Positions 16,629-25,176 of a stretch of DNA of 64,000 bases are shown in pieces. The position numbers and the translations under genes were made by a program. The first letter of the stretch is position 1, and each line of letters opens with the position of its first letter. The notes below the pieces were generated by a model. It was not told where the DNA came from and ran no database searches. It was given only the letters and a program-made list of their open reading frames with translations. This stretch comes from Actinomycetota bacterium. GTDB lineage: Bacteria > Actinomycetota > Geothermincolia > Fen-727 > Anoxymicrobiaceae. The stretch spans positions 124,001-188,000 of the forward strand of contig JAHJCO010000012.1 in assembly GCA_018831265.1 (NCBI GenBank). Direction: 5' to 3'.

Positions 16629-17240
16629 ATGGCCAGGAAGCTCACCAGCCAGAAGAGGGCCGACCTGATCGCCGCGGCGACCGAGGTCTTCAAGAAGAAA
16701 GGCTTCCGCGATGCGTCCGTGAAGGACATCGTGGCGGAGGCCGGGGCCTCGACCGCCACTTTCTACCGCTACTTCCACACCAAGGACGATATCTACGAGG
16801 AGATCGTCACAGGGTTCCTAATGGGTTTCGCGGCCATCTGGAGGCAGATCTACGAGGGCCTCAGCGAGCCGGACCTGACCAGCGAGCAGATCTTCGATGG
16901 CATGGCTGAAGCCTTCCGCACCATCCTCGGTTTCTACCGCTACAACAGGGACGTGGCGAAGGTGGTCTTCAGGCGCCTGGTGCCCGTCGACGAGAAGTTC
17001 GCGGAGCAGGGGGAGATGATCGTCGATGCCGTCGTCGCCCAGCTCAGCGAGATACTGGTGAAGGCGCGCCAGGCCGGGATCGCCAGGAACGTCGAGCCGG
17101 AGGTGGCTGCCTCGATAACCATCGGCGGAGTGTTCGGGGCGGCTATGGAGTGCGTCGTCGAGGGGGAGAGGGACGACGTAGACACCTTGGTCGGCGAGTT
17201 CATGGAGATCGTCCGCCACGGGTTGTCGCGCCAAGCATAA
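16629..17240 (+). CDS. TetR-family regulator
   Basis: A 203-residue TetR/AcrR protein. The N-terminal helix-turn-helix runs from L-I-A-A-A-T-E-V-F-K-K-K-G to A-S-T-A-T-F-Y-R-Y-F-H-T-K-D-D-I-Y (residues ~13-58), followed by a helical ligand domain. AAGGAAAAGG lies before ATG 16629. It converges on an SDR gene at 17268. Regulators of this kind commonly sense acyl-CoAs or lipids, and the 22-25 kb beta-oxidation operon carries an 18-bp palindrome over its promoter, so that operon is a possible target; this is speculation from proximity. Confidence 0.88.
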   Translation: MARKLTSQKRADLIAAATEVFKKKGFRDASVKDIVAEAGASTATFYRYFHTKDDIYEEIVTGFLMGFAAIWRQIYEGLSEPDLTSEQIFDGMAEAFRTILGFYRYNRDVAKVVFRRLVPVDEKFAEQGEMIVDAVVAQLSEILVKARQAGIARNVEPEVAASITIGGVFGAAMECVVEGERDDVDTLVGEFMEIVRHGLSRQA

Positions 17241-17267
17241 GGACCGCCGGGTCGCGCGTCGCGGCAC

Positions 17268-18080
17268 TCAAGCCTCCCGCCTGCAGGTGAGCCTTGCCAC
17301 CAGCCTCCCCACCCCCTCGAAGAACAGGTCCAGCAGGCCCCCGAAGTAGAAAGCCATGAACGCCGGGAGGCCGACCAGAACACGCCTCCTCCCGCTACGA
17401 ATCGCCTTGACTATCCTGGCGGCCAGAGCCTCGGGCTTCTGCGCGACCAGGGGCACGATCTTGAGCCCCAGCCGGGTCCATAGATTGCCCTCGATCTCCT
17501 CGTAGAACCGGGTACCCACTATCACCGGGTAGACCGTCGTCACCTTCACGTGGAAGCGGTTGAGCTCGTATCGAAGCGCGCTCGAATAGGCGTCGACCGC
17601 GGCCTTGGTGGAGTTGTAGGCGCCGCTCCCGGGAAGGGAGAAGAAGGCCATCCAGGAGGCGACGTTCACAACGTGCCCCGACCTGCGCTTCATCATCCCG
17701 GGGACGAAGGCGTTGCAGAAGTGGATGAGGCCCCAGAGGTTGGCCCCGAGCAGCGCCTCCCACTCTTCGACCGACGTGAACACCAGGTCGCGGTAGATGG
17801 CGAACCCCGCGTTGTTCACCAGGATGTCCAGCGGCCCCCAGCGCGCCTGTACGAGGTCCGCCAGGCCACGGACCTGCTCCCGGTCCGAGACGTCGACACA
17901 GAAGGGGTGGGCCTTCGCGCCGGCATTCTCGAGCTCGCGTGCCGCCTCGCCGAGGCGCTCGCCGTCGACGTCGACCAGCAGGAGCTCGGCGCCCCACCGC
18001 GCGAGCTCCAGCGCGGTGCACCGCCCGATACCGCTCGCCGCTCCGGTAACGAGAGCCAGCCTGCCCGACAGGTCTTTCAC
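17268..18080 (-). CDS. Short-chain dehydrogenase/reductase with C-terminal membrane segment
   Basis: A 270-residue classical SDR. NAD(P) site T-G-A-A-S-G-I-G (residues ~13-20), acidic D-V-D after strand 2 (suggests NAD preference), N-N-A-G motif (~90), catalytic serine in N-V-A-S and Y-x-x-x-K as Y-N-S-T-K (~158). The last 30 residues contain a hydrophobic stretch (F-M-A-F-Y-F-G-G-L-L-D-L-F-F), so membrane association is likely. The start is GTG with GGGAGGG just upstream. It probably oxidises or reduces a lipid or hydroxy-acyl group. TATAAT (18122-18127) precedes it, with a 29-bp repeat core 15 bp further up. Confidence 0.88.
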   Translation of the reverse strand: MKDLSGRLALVTGAASGIGRCTALELARWGAELLLVDVDGERLGEAARELENAGAKAHPFCVDVSDREQVRGLADLVQARWGPLDILVNNAGFAIYRDLVFTSVEEWEALLGANLWGLIHFCNAFVPGMMKRRSGHVVNVASWMAFFSLPGSGAYNSTKAAVDAYSSALRYELNRFHVKVTTVYPVIVGTRFYEEIEGNLWTRLGLKIVPLVAQKPEALAARIVKAIRSGRRRVLVGLPAFMAFYFGGLLDLFFEGVGRLVARLTCRREA

Positions 18081-18121
18081 GGTCCCTCCCCAGTGTCGAC
18101 GCCGGTGCCGTCTTCGCCACG

Positions 18122-18148
18122 ATTATATCCCCTGAAAGAAAACCTCAG
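18122..18148 (-). promoter_or_regulatory. Promoter of the SDR gene next to a repeat
   Basis: Minus-strand TATAAT (18122-18127) with CTGAGG of the adjacent repeat 15 bp upstream (18143-18148). Confidence 0.45.
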
Positions 18149-18210
18149 ACCATTTCTTTCACAGAAATCAGAACCCCATACTGAAAGAAAACCTCAGACC
18201 ATTTCTTTCA
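18133..18210. repeat. Two copies of the 29-bp interspersed palindrome
   Basis: Identical copies at 18133-18161 and 18182-18210, both with 9-bp arms TGAAAGAAA/TTTCTTTCA and CCTCAGACC on the plus strand, separated by 20 bp. Confidence 0.9.
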
Positions 18211-18328
18211 CCAGAGCCGACGTCCTGCGGGCTCCGGCGACGAAAAAGAGGTTGAGTCGCTCTTACAGTGGTACGATATCAATCCGGCGCCCGGAGGACC
18301 GGGCGTTCCCGATAGGAGGTGGCTCGAC

Positions 18329-20059
18329 ATGGGTGTTTCGTCCTGGTTCTCCCTCGGTCCTTCCATGGCCAGGGACGGCTCGAATCCCGCCGATATGGTC
18401 GTGGTCAACGCGGAGGTGTTTACCTCCGATGAGAAGAACCCGCGCGCCCGCGCGCTGGCCGCGAAGGACGGCCGCCTGGTGTTCGTGGGGGATGACGCCG
18501 GCGTCGCCGAGTTCGTGGGGCCGGAGACGCGACTTATCGACGCCGGCGGCAGGACCGTGACCCCCGGGTTCATCGACAACCACTGCCACGTGGTCTGGAT
18601 CGGCGGGATGATGGCGTTGATGACCAAGAAGCTCTTCGAGGCCACCAGCCTCGAGGAGATCAACGAGATGGTGCTCGACCACGCGCGGGCTAACCCGGAC
18701 ATCCCGGTGGTGATGGGCGTGGGTTGGAGGTTCGAGCATATGCCCGGGGGCATGCCCACCATGGAGATGCTCGACTCGGTAGTACGGGACAGGCCGGTCA
18801 TGCTGATGTCCCTGTGCGGGCAGTGCGGGTGGTTCAACACGGCGGCCGGACAGCTCATGGAGGAGAGGAACCCCGCGGCGCTGGAGCGCCTGGCCCCGAA
18901 GAAGAGCGAATCAGGGGCGTACGTCGGGACGCTGGACCACTTCCACTCGTTCTCGCCGCTGGACTTCTTCGGCGAGGAGGAGATGAAGCCACTGTTCGAA
19001 ACCGCGGTACCTGAGGAGATAGCAAGGGTCATGGACGAGGCGGTTTCGGTGGGGGTCACCGCCATGGACGACGTGCAGTTCTACCGCTCGTTCGTCCCCT
19101 ACGTGCTCCAGTACCGGGAGATGGGCATCTTCGACAAGGTCAGGCTGCGCGGCGCGTTCTACGTTGACTCGCACGACCTGGTTGACGAGCCGCGGTTGCG
19201 GGAGAACCTCGAGTGGTGGACCGGCATGGCCGCGGAGTCGGATGACCGTCTGACGCTGGGCCGCTCGATCAAGTTCTATATCGACGGGACCCAGGGCAAC
19301 CATACCGCGTTCTTCCTCGAGCCGTACTCCGACGACCCGACCTGCTACGGGAGGCCGGACTGGAGCCAGGAGGACTTCGACCGCGTGGTCGGGACAGTGG
19401 ACGGCATGGGGCTGCAGGCCTGCACGCACGCCTGCGGGGACGCGGGCATTCGCAGGGCCGTGAACTCATACGAGCGGGCGATAAAGGAGAACGGTGAGCG
19501 GGACGCGAGGCACAGGCTGGAGCACTGTGAGCTGCCGACGAGTGCGGACATCGAGAGGATGGCCGCGCTCGGCATCCAGGCGGCCATGCAGCCCACCCAC
19601 TTCTTCGGGGACGAGGTGGTGGAGAGGATCCTCGGCCCCGAGCGCATCCAGAGGTACCACCCGTACAGGAGCCTGGAGAAGGCCGGGGTGGTGCTCTCGT
19701 TCGGAAGCGACTGGTGCAACAGCCCGCTCAACCCGGTGTACGGCCTGATAGTCTCGGCCACACGGATGAACTACAAGGGCACGCGCGACTGGGGCCCCGA
19801 TCAGAAGATCGACCTGGAGGACGGCATCAGGCACTGGACCATCGACTCGGCCCGGGCCCTGAAGATGGACGAGGATATCGGGTCCCTGGAGGTCGGCAAG
19901 CGCGCCGACTTCGTACTGTTCAACACCAGCCCGCTCAAGCTGACCTCGTGGTGGTTCCTGCTGACCCACAAGGTGGAGCTCGGCGAGCTGGACGACTTCG
20001 TCGACATGACTGTGGTCGGCGGAGAGGCGGTCTACGAGAAGGATGGCACCAAGCACTGA
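18329..20059 (+). CDS. Amidohydrolase, YtcJ-like family
   Basis: A 576-residue metal-dependent hydrolase of the amidohydrolase-3 (YtcJ-like) group. After ~65 residues of the small beta domain, the metal motif P-G-F-I-D-N-H-C-H appears. Later motifs are the central S-I-K-F-Y-I-D-G-T-Q-G strand, a metal-histidine segment A-C-T-H-A-C-G-D, R-L-E-H-C-E-L, and the C-terminal F-G-S-D-W. ATG 18329 follows AGGAGG by 8 bases. No signal peptide, so it is cytoplasmic. Family members cleave amides, N-acyl groups or cyclic compounds; the substrate cannot be predicted. Its 3' end faces rmuC across a G/C-rich hairpin. Confidence 0.88.
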   Translation: MGVSSWFSLGPSMARDGSNPADMVVVNAEVFTSDEKNPRARALAAKDGRLVFVGDDAGVAEFVGPETRLIDAGGRTVTPGFIDNHCHVVWIGGMMALMTKKLFEATSLEEINEMVLDHARANPDIPVVMGVGWRFEHMPGGMPTMEMLDSVVRDRPVMLMSLCGQCGWFNTAAGQLMEERNPAALERLAPKKSESGAYVGTLDHFHSFSPLDFFGEEEMKPLFETAVPEEIARVMDEAVSVGVTAMDDVQFYRSFVPYVLQYREMGIFDKVRLRGAFYVDSHDLVDEPRLRENLEWWTGMAAESDDRLTLGRSIKFYIDGTQGNHTAFFLEPYSDDPTCYGRPDWSQEDFDRVVGTVDGMGLQACTHACGDAGIRRAVNSYERAIKENGERDARHRLEHCELPTSADIERMAALGIQAAMQPTHFFGDEVVERILGPERIQRYHPYRSLEKAGVVLSFGSDWCNSPLNPVYGLIVSATRMNYKGTRDWGPDQKIDLEDGIRHWTIDSARALKMDEDIGSLEVGKRADFVLFNTSPLKLTSWWFLLTHKVELGELDDFVDMTVVGGEAVYEKDGTKH

Positions 20060-20060
20060 A

Positions 20061-20081
20061 CCCTCCCCTCGGGGGAGAGGG
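20061..20081. terminator. Bidirectional hairpin between convergent genes
   Basis: CCCTCCCC-TCGG-type stem-loop closing with GGGGAGAGGG directly after the amidohydrolase stop, before the converging rmuC. No long U-run follows, so it may be a weak or factor-assisted terminator. Confidence 0.5.
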
Positions 20082-20088
20082 CACGGTG

Positions 20089-21312
20089 TCAGTCAGTCTC
20101 ACCCTCGGACGCCGTGTCTATGTCGACCGGCGGAAGCACCACCAGCTTTTCGTCGGAGCTGATCAGACCAGGCTCGTCACCCTGGGGCAGGGCGCACCTT
20201 TGCCGAAGATCCTCTATGGCTTCAAGCGGCTTCTCCAACTGGCGACTCCGCGCGCCGACCAGCTCGTCGTACTTGCCCTGGGTCTGCTTTATCTTCGTGC
20301 CCAGCTCGTCCATCTTGGAGGTGAACTTGCCCCACTGCTGCCTGAACTGGCCGAACAGCCCCAGCATCTCGCGGGAGGTCTCGGCGATCGCGAAGTTGTC
20401 CACCGCCTGGCGGATGACCGACAGGATCGCGATGAGGGTGACCGGCGAGCAGAGCAGGACGCGGTTCTCTATGCCGTAGTCGATGACCGTGCTGTCGTGC
20501 TGCTGGATGAAGGAGTAGACCTGCTCGTTGGGGATGAAGAGCAGCACGCAATCGACCGTGTTCTGCTCGGGGTTGATGTAGTCGCGCCCGGCGACCTGCT
20601 TGATCCTGACCTTGACGTCCCCGAGGAACTTCTTCGAGTACTCCTGGATCTCGCGATCGTTCTCCGCCCCGAGGCAGTGCAGGTAGTTGTCCAGCGGGAA
20701 CTTGACGTCCATGTTGAGGACGAGCTCGCGGGGAAGGAAGAAGGTGTAGTCGGGGCGGGTGCCGACCCCGTTGATCTGCTTCTGCTTCGCGTAGTTGATG
20801 CCCTCGATGAAGCCTCCCACCCGCAGGACGTCCTCTGCCATCCTCTCGCCCCACTGGCCGCGCGCCGCGGTGTTGGCCAGCGCCTTGCTGAGCGTGTTGG
20901 TGACCTCCACCAGGGCGCCCGTCTGCGCACTCGCCTCGGTGAGCCTGGACGAGAGCTCCCCGAACTTCTTCTCGCGGTCCTTCTCGAGCGTCTTAACGAG
21001 CTCTGAGACGGAGGTCAGCTGGGTGTTCATCTGCTCGAGCTGCTTGTCGATGAGCCCCTTCCTGGCATCGAGGTCCCTGGCTCCGAGCTCCTTCTCCGCC
21101 GCCAGCGTACCCGAGGCCAGCTTGGAGAACTCCTCGGTGAGCTTGCTGAGGGTGTCCAGCGACAGGCTGCCGAAGGAGTCCTTCATCTCGTCCTTGACCG
21201 CCTCCAGCCCCGCCGTACGCTCCGATTCGCTCTGCCTCCGCAGCAACCAGGCGACCAGGAACCCCCCTGCCGCCCCCACACAGAACGCGATCGCTACCGC
21301 GAGCCAGGCCAT
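20089..21312 (-). CDS. rmuC: RmuC-family DNA recombination protein
   Basis: A 407-residue protein of the RmuC family: an N-terminal membrane helix (~4-24), a long coiled coil (~30-130), then a nuclease-like core with A-R-G-Q-W-G-E-R (start of the domain), P-D-Y-T-F-F-L-P, M-D-V-K-F-P-L-D-N and the conserved Q-A-V-D-N-F-A-I. The length suits the family. GAGGAG precedes the ATG. RmuC proteins are PD-(D/E)XK-like and limit rearrangements at inverted repeats in E. coli, which is of interest in a region full of palindromic repeats, but no functional link is shown here. Confidence 0.9.
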   Translation of the reverse strand: MAWLAVAIAFCVGAAGGFLVAWLLRRQSESERTAGLEAVKDEMKDSFGSLSLDTLSKLTEEFSKLASGTLAAEKELGARDLDARKGLIDKQLEQMNTQLTSVSELVKTLEKDREKKFGELSSRLTEASAQTGALVEVTNTLSKALANTAARGQWGERMAEDVLRVGGFIEGINYAKQKQINGVGTRPDYTFFLPRELVLNMDVKFPLDNYLHCLGAENDREIQEYSKKFLGDVKVRIKQVAGRDYINPEQNTVDCVLLFIPNEQVYSFIQQHDSTVIDYGIENRVLLCSPVTLIAILSVIRQAVDNFAIAETSREMLGLFGQFRQQWGKFTSKMDELGTKIKQTQGKYDELVGARSRQLEKPLEAIEDLRQRCALPQGDEPGLISSDEKLVVLPPVDIDTASEGETD

Positions 21313-21477
21313 CCGTCGCTCCTCGCGTAGTAGGTTTGAAACTTATGATATCCTCATTCTATCAGGCGGGTGTGACGCCAACGCGGGGCGAATTGCCATA
21401 CTGCAGCGACGTCTGGGATACTGCAGGCGCGGGAACAGCGGCCGGCACGCGTCGATCCGGAGGAAGGGGTGGGCTCC

Positions 21478-21984
21478 ATGAACATCGAGAAGAGCACCGC
21501 GGAGTTCCTGAAGATGAGCGACGAGGAGTGGATGCGGCACGCCAACCCGGTCAGCGGCTGGACAAGGTTCGCCACACTGCCGCTTATCTTCCTCGCCGTG
21601 TGGAGCAGGAAATGGCTCAAGTGGTTCGCGCTGATCCCGGTCGGGCTGGTGGGGATATGGACGTGGTACAACGCGAGGATGTTCAAGAAGCCGGAGTCCA
21701 CGGACAACTGGATGTCGAAGGTCGTCCTGGGTGAGAGGGCGATGGCCGGCAGGGAGCAGAACCCTGTACCCGAACACCACCTCCCGGTGCTGAAGGTGAC
21801 CAGAGCCATCATCAGCTGCGGGGGGCTTCTCAGCATCTACGGGCTCTCGAAGCAGAAGGGCTGGCCCGCGCTACTCGGCATGGTGCTGATCATCCTGGGA
21901 AAGACATGGTACATGGACCGCATGGTCTGGCTGTTCGAGGAGATGAAGGACAGCGTCCCCGAGTACCGGGCCTGGTTGTACTGA
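21478..21984 (+). CDS. DUF6653-like membrane protein
   Basis: A 168-residue protein that fits the DUF6653 pattern by eye: R-H-A-N-P-V-S-G-W-T-R near the N-terminus, two hydrophobic helices (~33-65), a loop with W-M-S-K-V-V-L-G-E-R-A, and further helices (~100-135). ATG 21478 is preferred over GTG 21469 because GGAGGAAGG then has normal spacing. Function unknown for the family. It stands alone between rmuC (divergent) and the beta-oxidation operon. Confidence 0.7.
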   Translation: MNIEKSTAEFLKMSDEEWMRHANPVSGWTRFATLPLIFLAVWSRKWLKWFALIPVGLVGIWTWYNARMFKKPESTDNWMSKVVLGERAMAGREQNPVPEHHLPVLKVTRAIISCGGLLSIYGLSKQKGWPALLGMVLIILGKTWYMDRMVWLFEEMKDSVPEYRAWLY

Positions 21985-22045
21985 ACCGGTGATCCCGCTC
22001 GGGGATAACCGATACTGACCCTGCGCGCGGCCTTCATTCAGAGTA

Positions 22046-22092
22046 TTGACACGGCAACCGAACCACTCTAAAATCGAAAATACTTATTTTCG
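22046..22092 (+). promoter_or_regulatory. Strong promoter with 18-bp operator palindrome
   Basis: TTGACA (22046-22051), 17 bp, TAAAAT (22069-22074). Directly after the -10, 22075-22092 is a perfect 8-bp inverted repeat CGAAAATA/TATTTTCG around CT, overlapping the expected start of transcription. This suits repression by a dimeric regulator, such as a TetR protein responding to acyl-CoA. Confidence 0.75.
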
Positions 22093-22175
22093 TATTGCTG
22101 ATGATGAGTACGGGGTTCGGGAGGAGCCCGCACTCGCGGGGAGCAGGCCGGAGGCGAAGCAAGGGGGTTTCTCAG

Positions 22176-23342
22176 ATGTTCGTCGACTACACCGAAGAGC
22201 AGATGATGGTCAGGGAGATGGCACGCGAGTTCGCTCGCGCTGAGCTGCTCCCCCTGGAGGACGACTACGACTTCCAGGTACCCCTCACCAATGCCGCGGT
22301 CAAGGAGATATGGGGGCGGCTCGAGCCCGCGTTCCGCAGGATCGCCGACGGGTTCGAGCCCGGGGACATCGACTACGTCTCGCTGGGAATCCTGGCCGAG
22401 GAGCTTTTCAAGGTCAACCCGTCGCTCTGCTGCGTGCTGGCGATCTCCGCGGCTCCCGCCATGATGCTCCACCTTTTCGCCCCCGACGAGCTGAAGGAGG
22501 AGTTCATCGGCCCGGTCCTCGCGGGCGAGAAGATCGGCTGCTTCGCGATCACGGAGCCGGACGTGGGCTCCAACCCGGCGGGGGTCGAATGCACCGCCGT
22601 CGCGGAGGGCGACCACTACGTGGTCAACGGGACGAAGACCTGGATATCCAACGGTGACATCTCCGACCTCACCGTCCTGGTCCTGCGGGTGAAGAACGGG
22701 GACGAGCAGTCCATCGGGATCCTGCTGGTGGACCGTGAGGTCTCGCCGTACGAGTCGCGCGAGCTGCCCCACCTGGGACTCAAGGCGTTTCCCACCTCCG
22801 AGCTCTTCTTCACCGACTGCGGCGTCCCGAAGCGGAACATGGTCGTGGGGGGGGACGGAGCGGCCGGTTCCTCCGAGGGGCTCAAGGCGGTGTTCCGGGG
22901 GTTCGAGGTAATGCGGACCATCATGGCGCTCGGCTCGGTGGGCATGGCCCAGGCGGCCCTGGATCACTCCATCACATACGCGAAGCAGCGCAAGCAGTGG
23001 GGCAAGCTCATCGGCGAGCACCAGATGATCCAGGAGATGATCTGCGACATGTCCACATCCGTCGACTGCGCGCGGCTGCTCGCCTACCGGGCGCTGTCCA
23101 TGCTACAGCAGGGGAAGCGCTGCGACCGGGAGACCTCCATGGCCAAGTTCTTCGCGACCGAGATGGCAGTGGAAGTGACCTCAAAAGCGATACAGATACA
23201 CGGGGCCAACGGGCTGTCCGAGGAGTTCGGAGTGGAGAGGCTGTGGCGCGACGCGCGGATGTTCACCATTCCGGACGGGACGACCCAGATGCAGAAGCTG
23301 ATCGTCGCGCGCGACCTGCTGAAGCTCAGCGCTTTCTGCTGA
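22176..23342 (+). CDS. Acyl-CoA dehydrogenase
   Basis: A 388-residue acyl-CoA dehydrogenase, normal length for the family. It catalyses the flavin-dependent first step of beta-oxidation-type acyl-CoA breakdown. ATG 22176 is supported by AAGGGGG 8 bases upstream. Motifs: F-A-I-T-E-P-D-V-G-S-N-P (FAD/substrate loop), W-I-S-N-G and Y-A-K-Q-R-K-Q-W-G-K. The loop that normally holds the catalytic glutamate (Y-E-G-T) reads I-P-D-G-T-T-Q, an aspartate. It is the first of three genes with an enoyl-CoA hydratase and an SDR, under a strong operator-bearing promoter. ATG 22176 is about 95 bases from the expected transcription start. Confidence 0.9.
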   Translation: MFVDYTEEQMMVREMAREFARAELLPLEDDYDFQVPLTNAAVKEIWGRLEPAFRRIADGFEPGDIDYVSLGILAEELFKVNPSLCCVLAISAAPAMMLHLFAPDELKEEFIGPVLAGEKIGCFAITEPDVGSNPAGVECTAVAEGDHYVVNGTKTWISNGDISDLTVLVLRVKNGDEQSIGILLVDREVSPYESRELPHLGLKAFPTSELFFTDCGVPKRNMVVGGDGAAGSSEGLKAVFRGFEVMRTIMALGSVGMAQAALDHSITYAKQRKQWGKLIGEHQMIQEMICDMSTSVDCARLLAYRALSMLQQGKRCDRETSMAKFFATEMAVEVTSKAIQIHGANGLSEEFGVERLWRDARMFTIPDGTTQMQKLIVARDLLKLSAFC

Positions 23343-23346
23343 GGAG

Positions 23347-23375
23347 TGAAAGTTTACCTCAGACCAAAACTTGCA
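23347..23375. repeat. 29-bp interspersed palindrome, decayed
   Basis: CCTCAGACC core with arms TGAAAG/CTTGCA, 4 bp after the dehydrogenase stop and inside the operon. Confidence 0.75.
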
Positions 23376-23395
23376 ACGGAGTGACGGGGGGAGGC

Positions 23396-24184
23396 ATGGA
23401 CTACGAGACTATCATCTACGAGCGCAGCGAGACCCGCGCCACCATCAGGCTCAACCGGCCCGAGGCCATGAACGGCATCAACGGACAGGTGGTCGAGGAG
23501 GTGCGGTACGCGCTGGCCGACGCGGCGGCCGAGCCGCTGCTCAGGGCGTTGGTACTGGCCGGGAGCGAGAAGGCGTTCTGCGTGGGGGCCGACCTGAAGT
23601 TCGTCCTGGGCGAGCTGATGGGAGACGGGAGCCTGAAAGACGGCTTCCTGGCCGACGTGAAGAGGATGCTGGATTCGATCGAGGGCTTTCCGGCGCCCGT
23701 GATCGGGGCGGTGAGCGGCATGGCGCTGGCGGGAGGGCTGGAGCTGTTGCTCTGCTGCGACCTCATCGTGGCCGCCGAGAGCGCCGTCTTCGGTGACGCG
23801 CACTCCAACTACGGGTTGATACCCGGAGGCGGTGCGACCGTCAGGATGCCGCTGCGGATCGGTGCGAGCAGGGCCAAGCTGCTGATGTACCTGGGCGACT
23901 CCCACGGCGCGGCCGAGATGGAGCGCTGGGGGCTGGTCGACGTGCTGGCCCCCGACGGGGAGCTGGAATCGACGGTGGACGGGATCGTCACCCGGCTCGA
24001 GGAGAAGAGCCCGTTGGTGCTGCGGACCATGAAGTCCCTGGTCAACGGTGCCGGGGCGACGCCGAAGGAGGAATCGCTGTGGAAGGAGATAGAGGCGCTG
24101 GACGCGCACCGGCGCTCCGGGGACATGCGTGAGGGGCTGCTCGCCTTCAAGGAGAAGCGCGTCCCGGTCTTCCACGGCAAGTGA
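23396..24184 (+). CDS. Enoyl-CoA hydratase/isomerase
   Basis: A 262-residue crotonase-family protein. ATG 23396 follows GGGGGGAGG. Family marks: R-L-N-R-P-E-A-M-N-G near the N-terminus, oxyanion-hole region A-F-C-V-G-A-D-L-K (~60), and G-M-A-L-A-G-G-L-E-L (~110) followed by F-G-D-A-H-S-N-Y-G-L-I-P-G. It likely hydrates the enoyl-CoA made by the preceding dehydrogenase. It sits 53 bp after that gene, with a repeat copy in between, and 82 bp before an SDR that could do the next oxidation. Confidence 0.9.
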   Translation: MDYETIIYERSETRATIRLNRPEAMNGINGQVVEEVRYALADAAAEPLLRALVLAGSEKAFCVGADLKFVLGELMGDGSLKDGFLADVKRMLDSIEGFPAPVIGAVSGMALAGGLELLLCCDLIVAAESAVFGDAHSNYGLIPGGGATVRMPLRIGASRAKLLMYLGDSHGAAEMERWGLVDVLAPDGELESTVDGIVTRLEEKSPLVLRTMKSLVNGAGATPKEESLWKEIEALDAHRRSGDMREGLLAFKEKRVPVFHGK

Positions 24185-24193
24185 CTCAGTTGG

Positions 24194-24250
24194 GGGTCAG
24201 GCAGGATTCAAGTCAGAGTGTAGCAAAAGTGCCTGACCCTTTTGCTACAC
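24194..24250. repeat. Interlocked double inverted repeat (pseudoknot order)
   Basis: Two inverted pairs alternate in the order 1-2-1'-2': GGGTCAGGCA (24194-24203), GTGTAGCAAAAG (24218-24229), TGCCTGACCC (24230-24239), CTTTTGCTACAC (24239-24250). Both pairs are perfect. The GGGTCAGGCA sequence recurs in the tandem repeat at 57206. Confidence 0.8.
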
Positions 24251-24266
24251 GGGTGAGGGGGTAGAG

Positions 24267-25022
24267 ATGGACTTCAGCGACACTTCGATAGTCATCACCG
24301 GCTCGGGCCTGGGCATCGGCAGGAGGGCGGCGCTCGAGTTCGCCTCCCGGGGCGGCCTGGTGACGGTGAGCGACCTGGAGAGCGAGAGGGCGGAGGCTGT
24401 CGCCTCCGAGATCACCGGGGCGGGGGGCAGGGCCCTGGCCGTAGCGGCCGACGTCACCGACTACGACCAGGTGAAGGCGCTCATCGACGGCACCACAACG
24501 GAGTTCGGCCGCGTGGACGTGCTGATCAACAACGCGGGCACCAGCAAGATGGCCATGTTCGTCCAGACGGTCCCGGCGGACTGGAGGTTCGAGATCGACC
24601 TCTGCCTCTACGGGGTCATGAACGGCTGCCATGCGGTCCTTCCACAGATGATGGAGCGCGGCTCGGGCAAGATACTGAACATCTGCTCGGACGCGGGCCG
24701 GGTCGGGGAGCCGGGGCTGGCGGCTTACTCGGCGGCCAAGGCCGGGGTGGTCGGCTTCACCAAGGCGATCGCGAAGGAAGTGGCCAGGAACAACGTGCTG
24801 GTGAACTGCCTGTGCTTCTCAGCCATCAGGACCGAGGGCATCCAGGCCGTGTTCGACGCCATGCCGGGCATGGAGGAGAAGATGGTCAAGCGCTACCCCA
24901 TGAAGCGCATCGGCGAGCCGGAGGAGGCCGTCAACGCGATGATGATGATGGTCTCCGACTACGTCACTTTCACCACCGGCCAGGTACTCTCGGCCAACGG
25001 CGGCTACGCGATGGTGGGCTGA
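24267..25022 (+). CDS. Short-chain dehydrogenase in the beta-oxidation operon
   Basis: A 251-residue classical SDR. NAD site T-G-S-G-L-G-I-G, D-L-E after strand 2 (NAD-type), D-V-T, N-N-A-G, catalytic S in I-C-S-D-A-G, and Y-S-A-A-K. C-terminal V-T-F-T-T-G-Q-V-L is typical of FabG-like enzymes. ATG 24267 follows TGAGGGGG. As the third gene after an acyl-CoA dehydrogenase and an enoyl-CoA hydratase it probably oxidises a 3-hydroxyacyl-CoA or a related hydroxy compound; a steroid- or terpenoid-type acyl chain would also fit. Confidence 0.87.
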   Translation: MDFSDTSIVITGSGLGIGRRAALEFASRGGLVTVSDLESERAEAVASEITGAGGRALAVAADVTDYDQVKALIDGTTTEFGRVDVLINNAGTSKMAMFVQTVPADWRFEIDLCLYGVMNGCHAVLPQMMERGSGKILNICSDAGRVGEPGLAAYSAAKAGVVGFTKAIAKEVARNNVLVNCLCFSAIRTEGIQAVFDAMPGMEEKMVKRYPMKRIGEPEEAVNAMMMMVSDYVTFTTGQVLSANGGYAMVG

Positions 25023-25176
25023 GGCCCCGGGATTGTCCTCCGGGCCCGCGCGGACCGGGTTCGGTCGCTTTTCCCACTCCCATAATATTCATTGATGGGA
25101 GTCATTTGGCGTTCGCCCGGCAGGCGCGATACTGTCAGTGAGCATGATCCACCGTCCGATCGTTCGAGGAGTCGCC

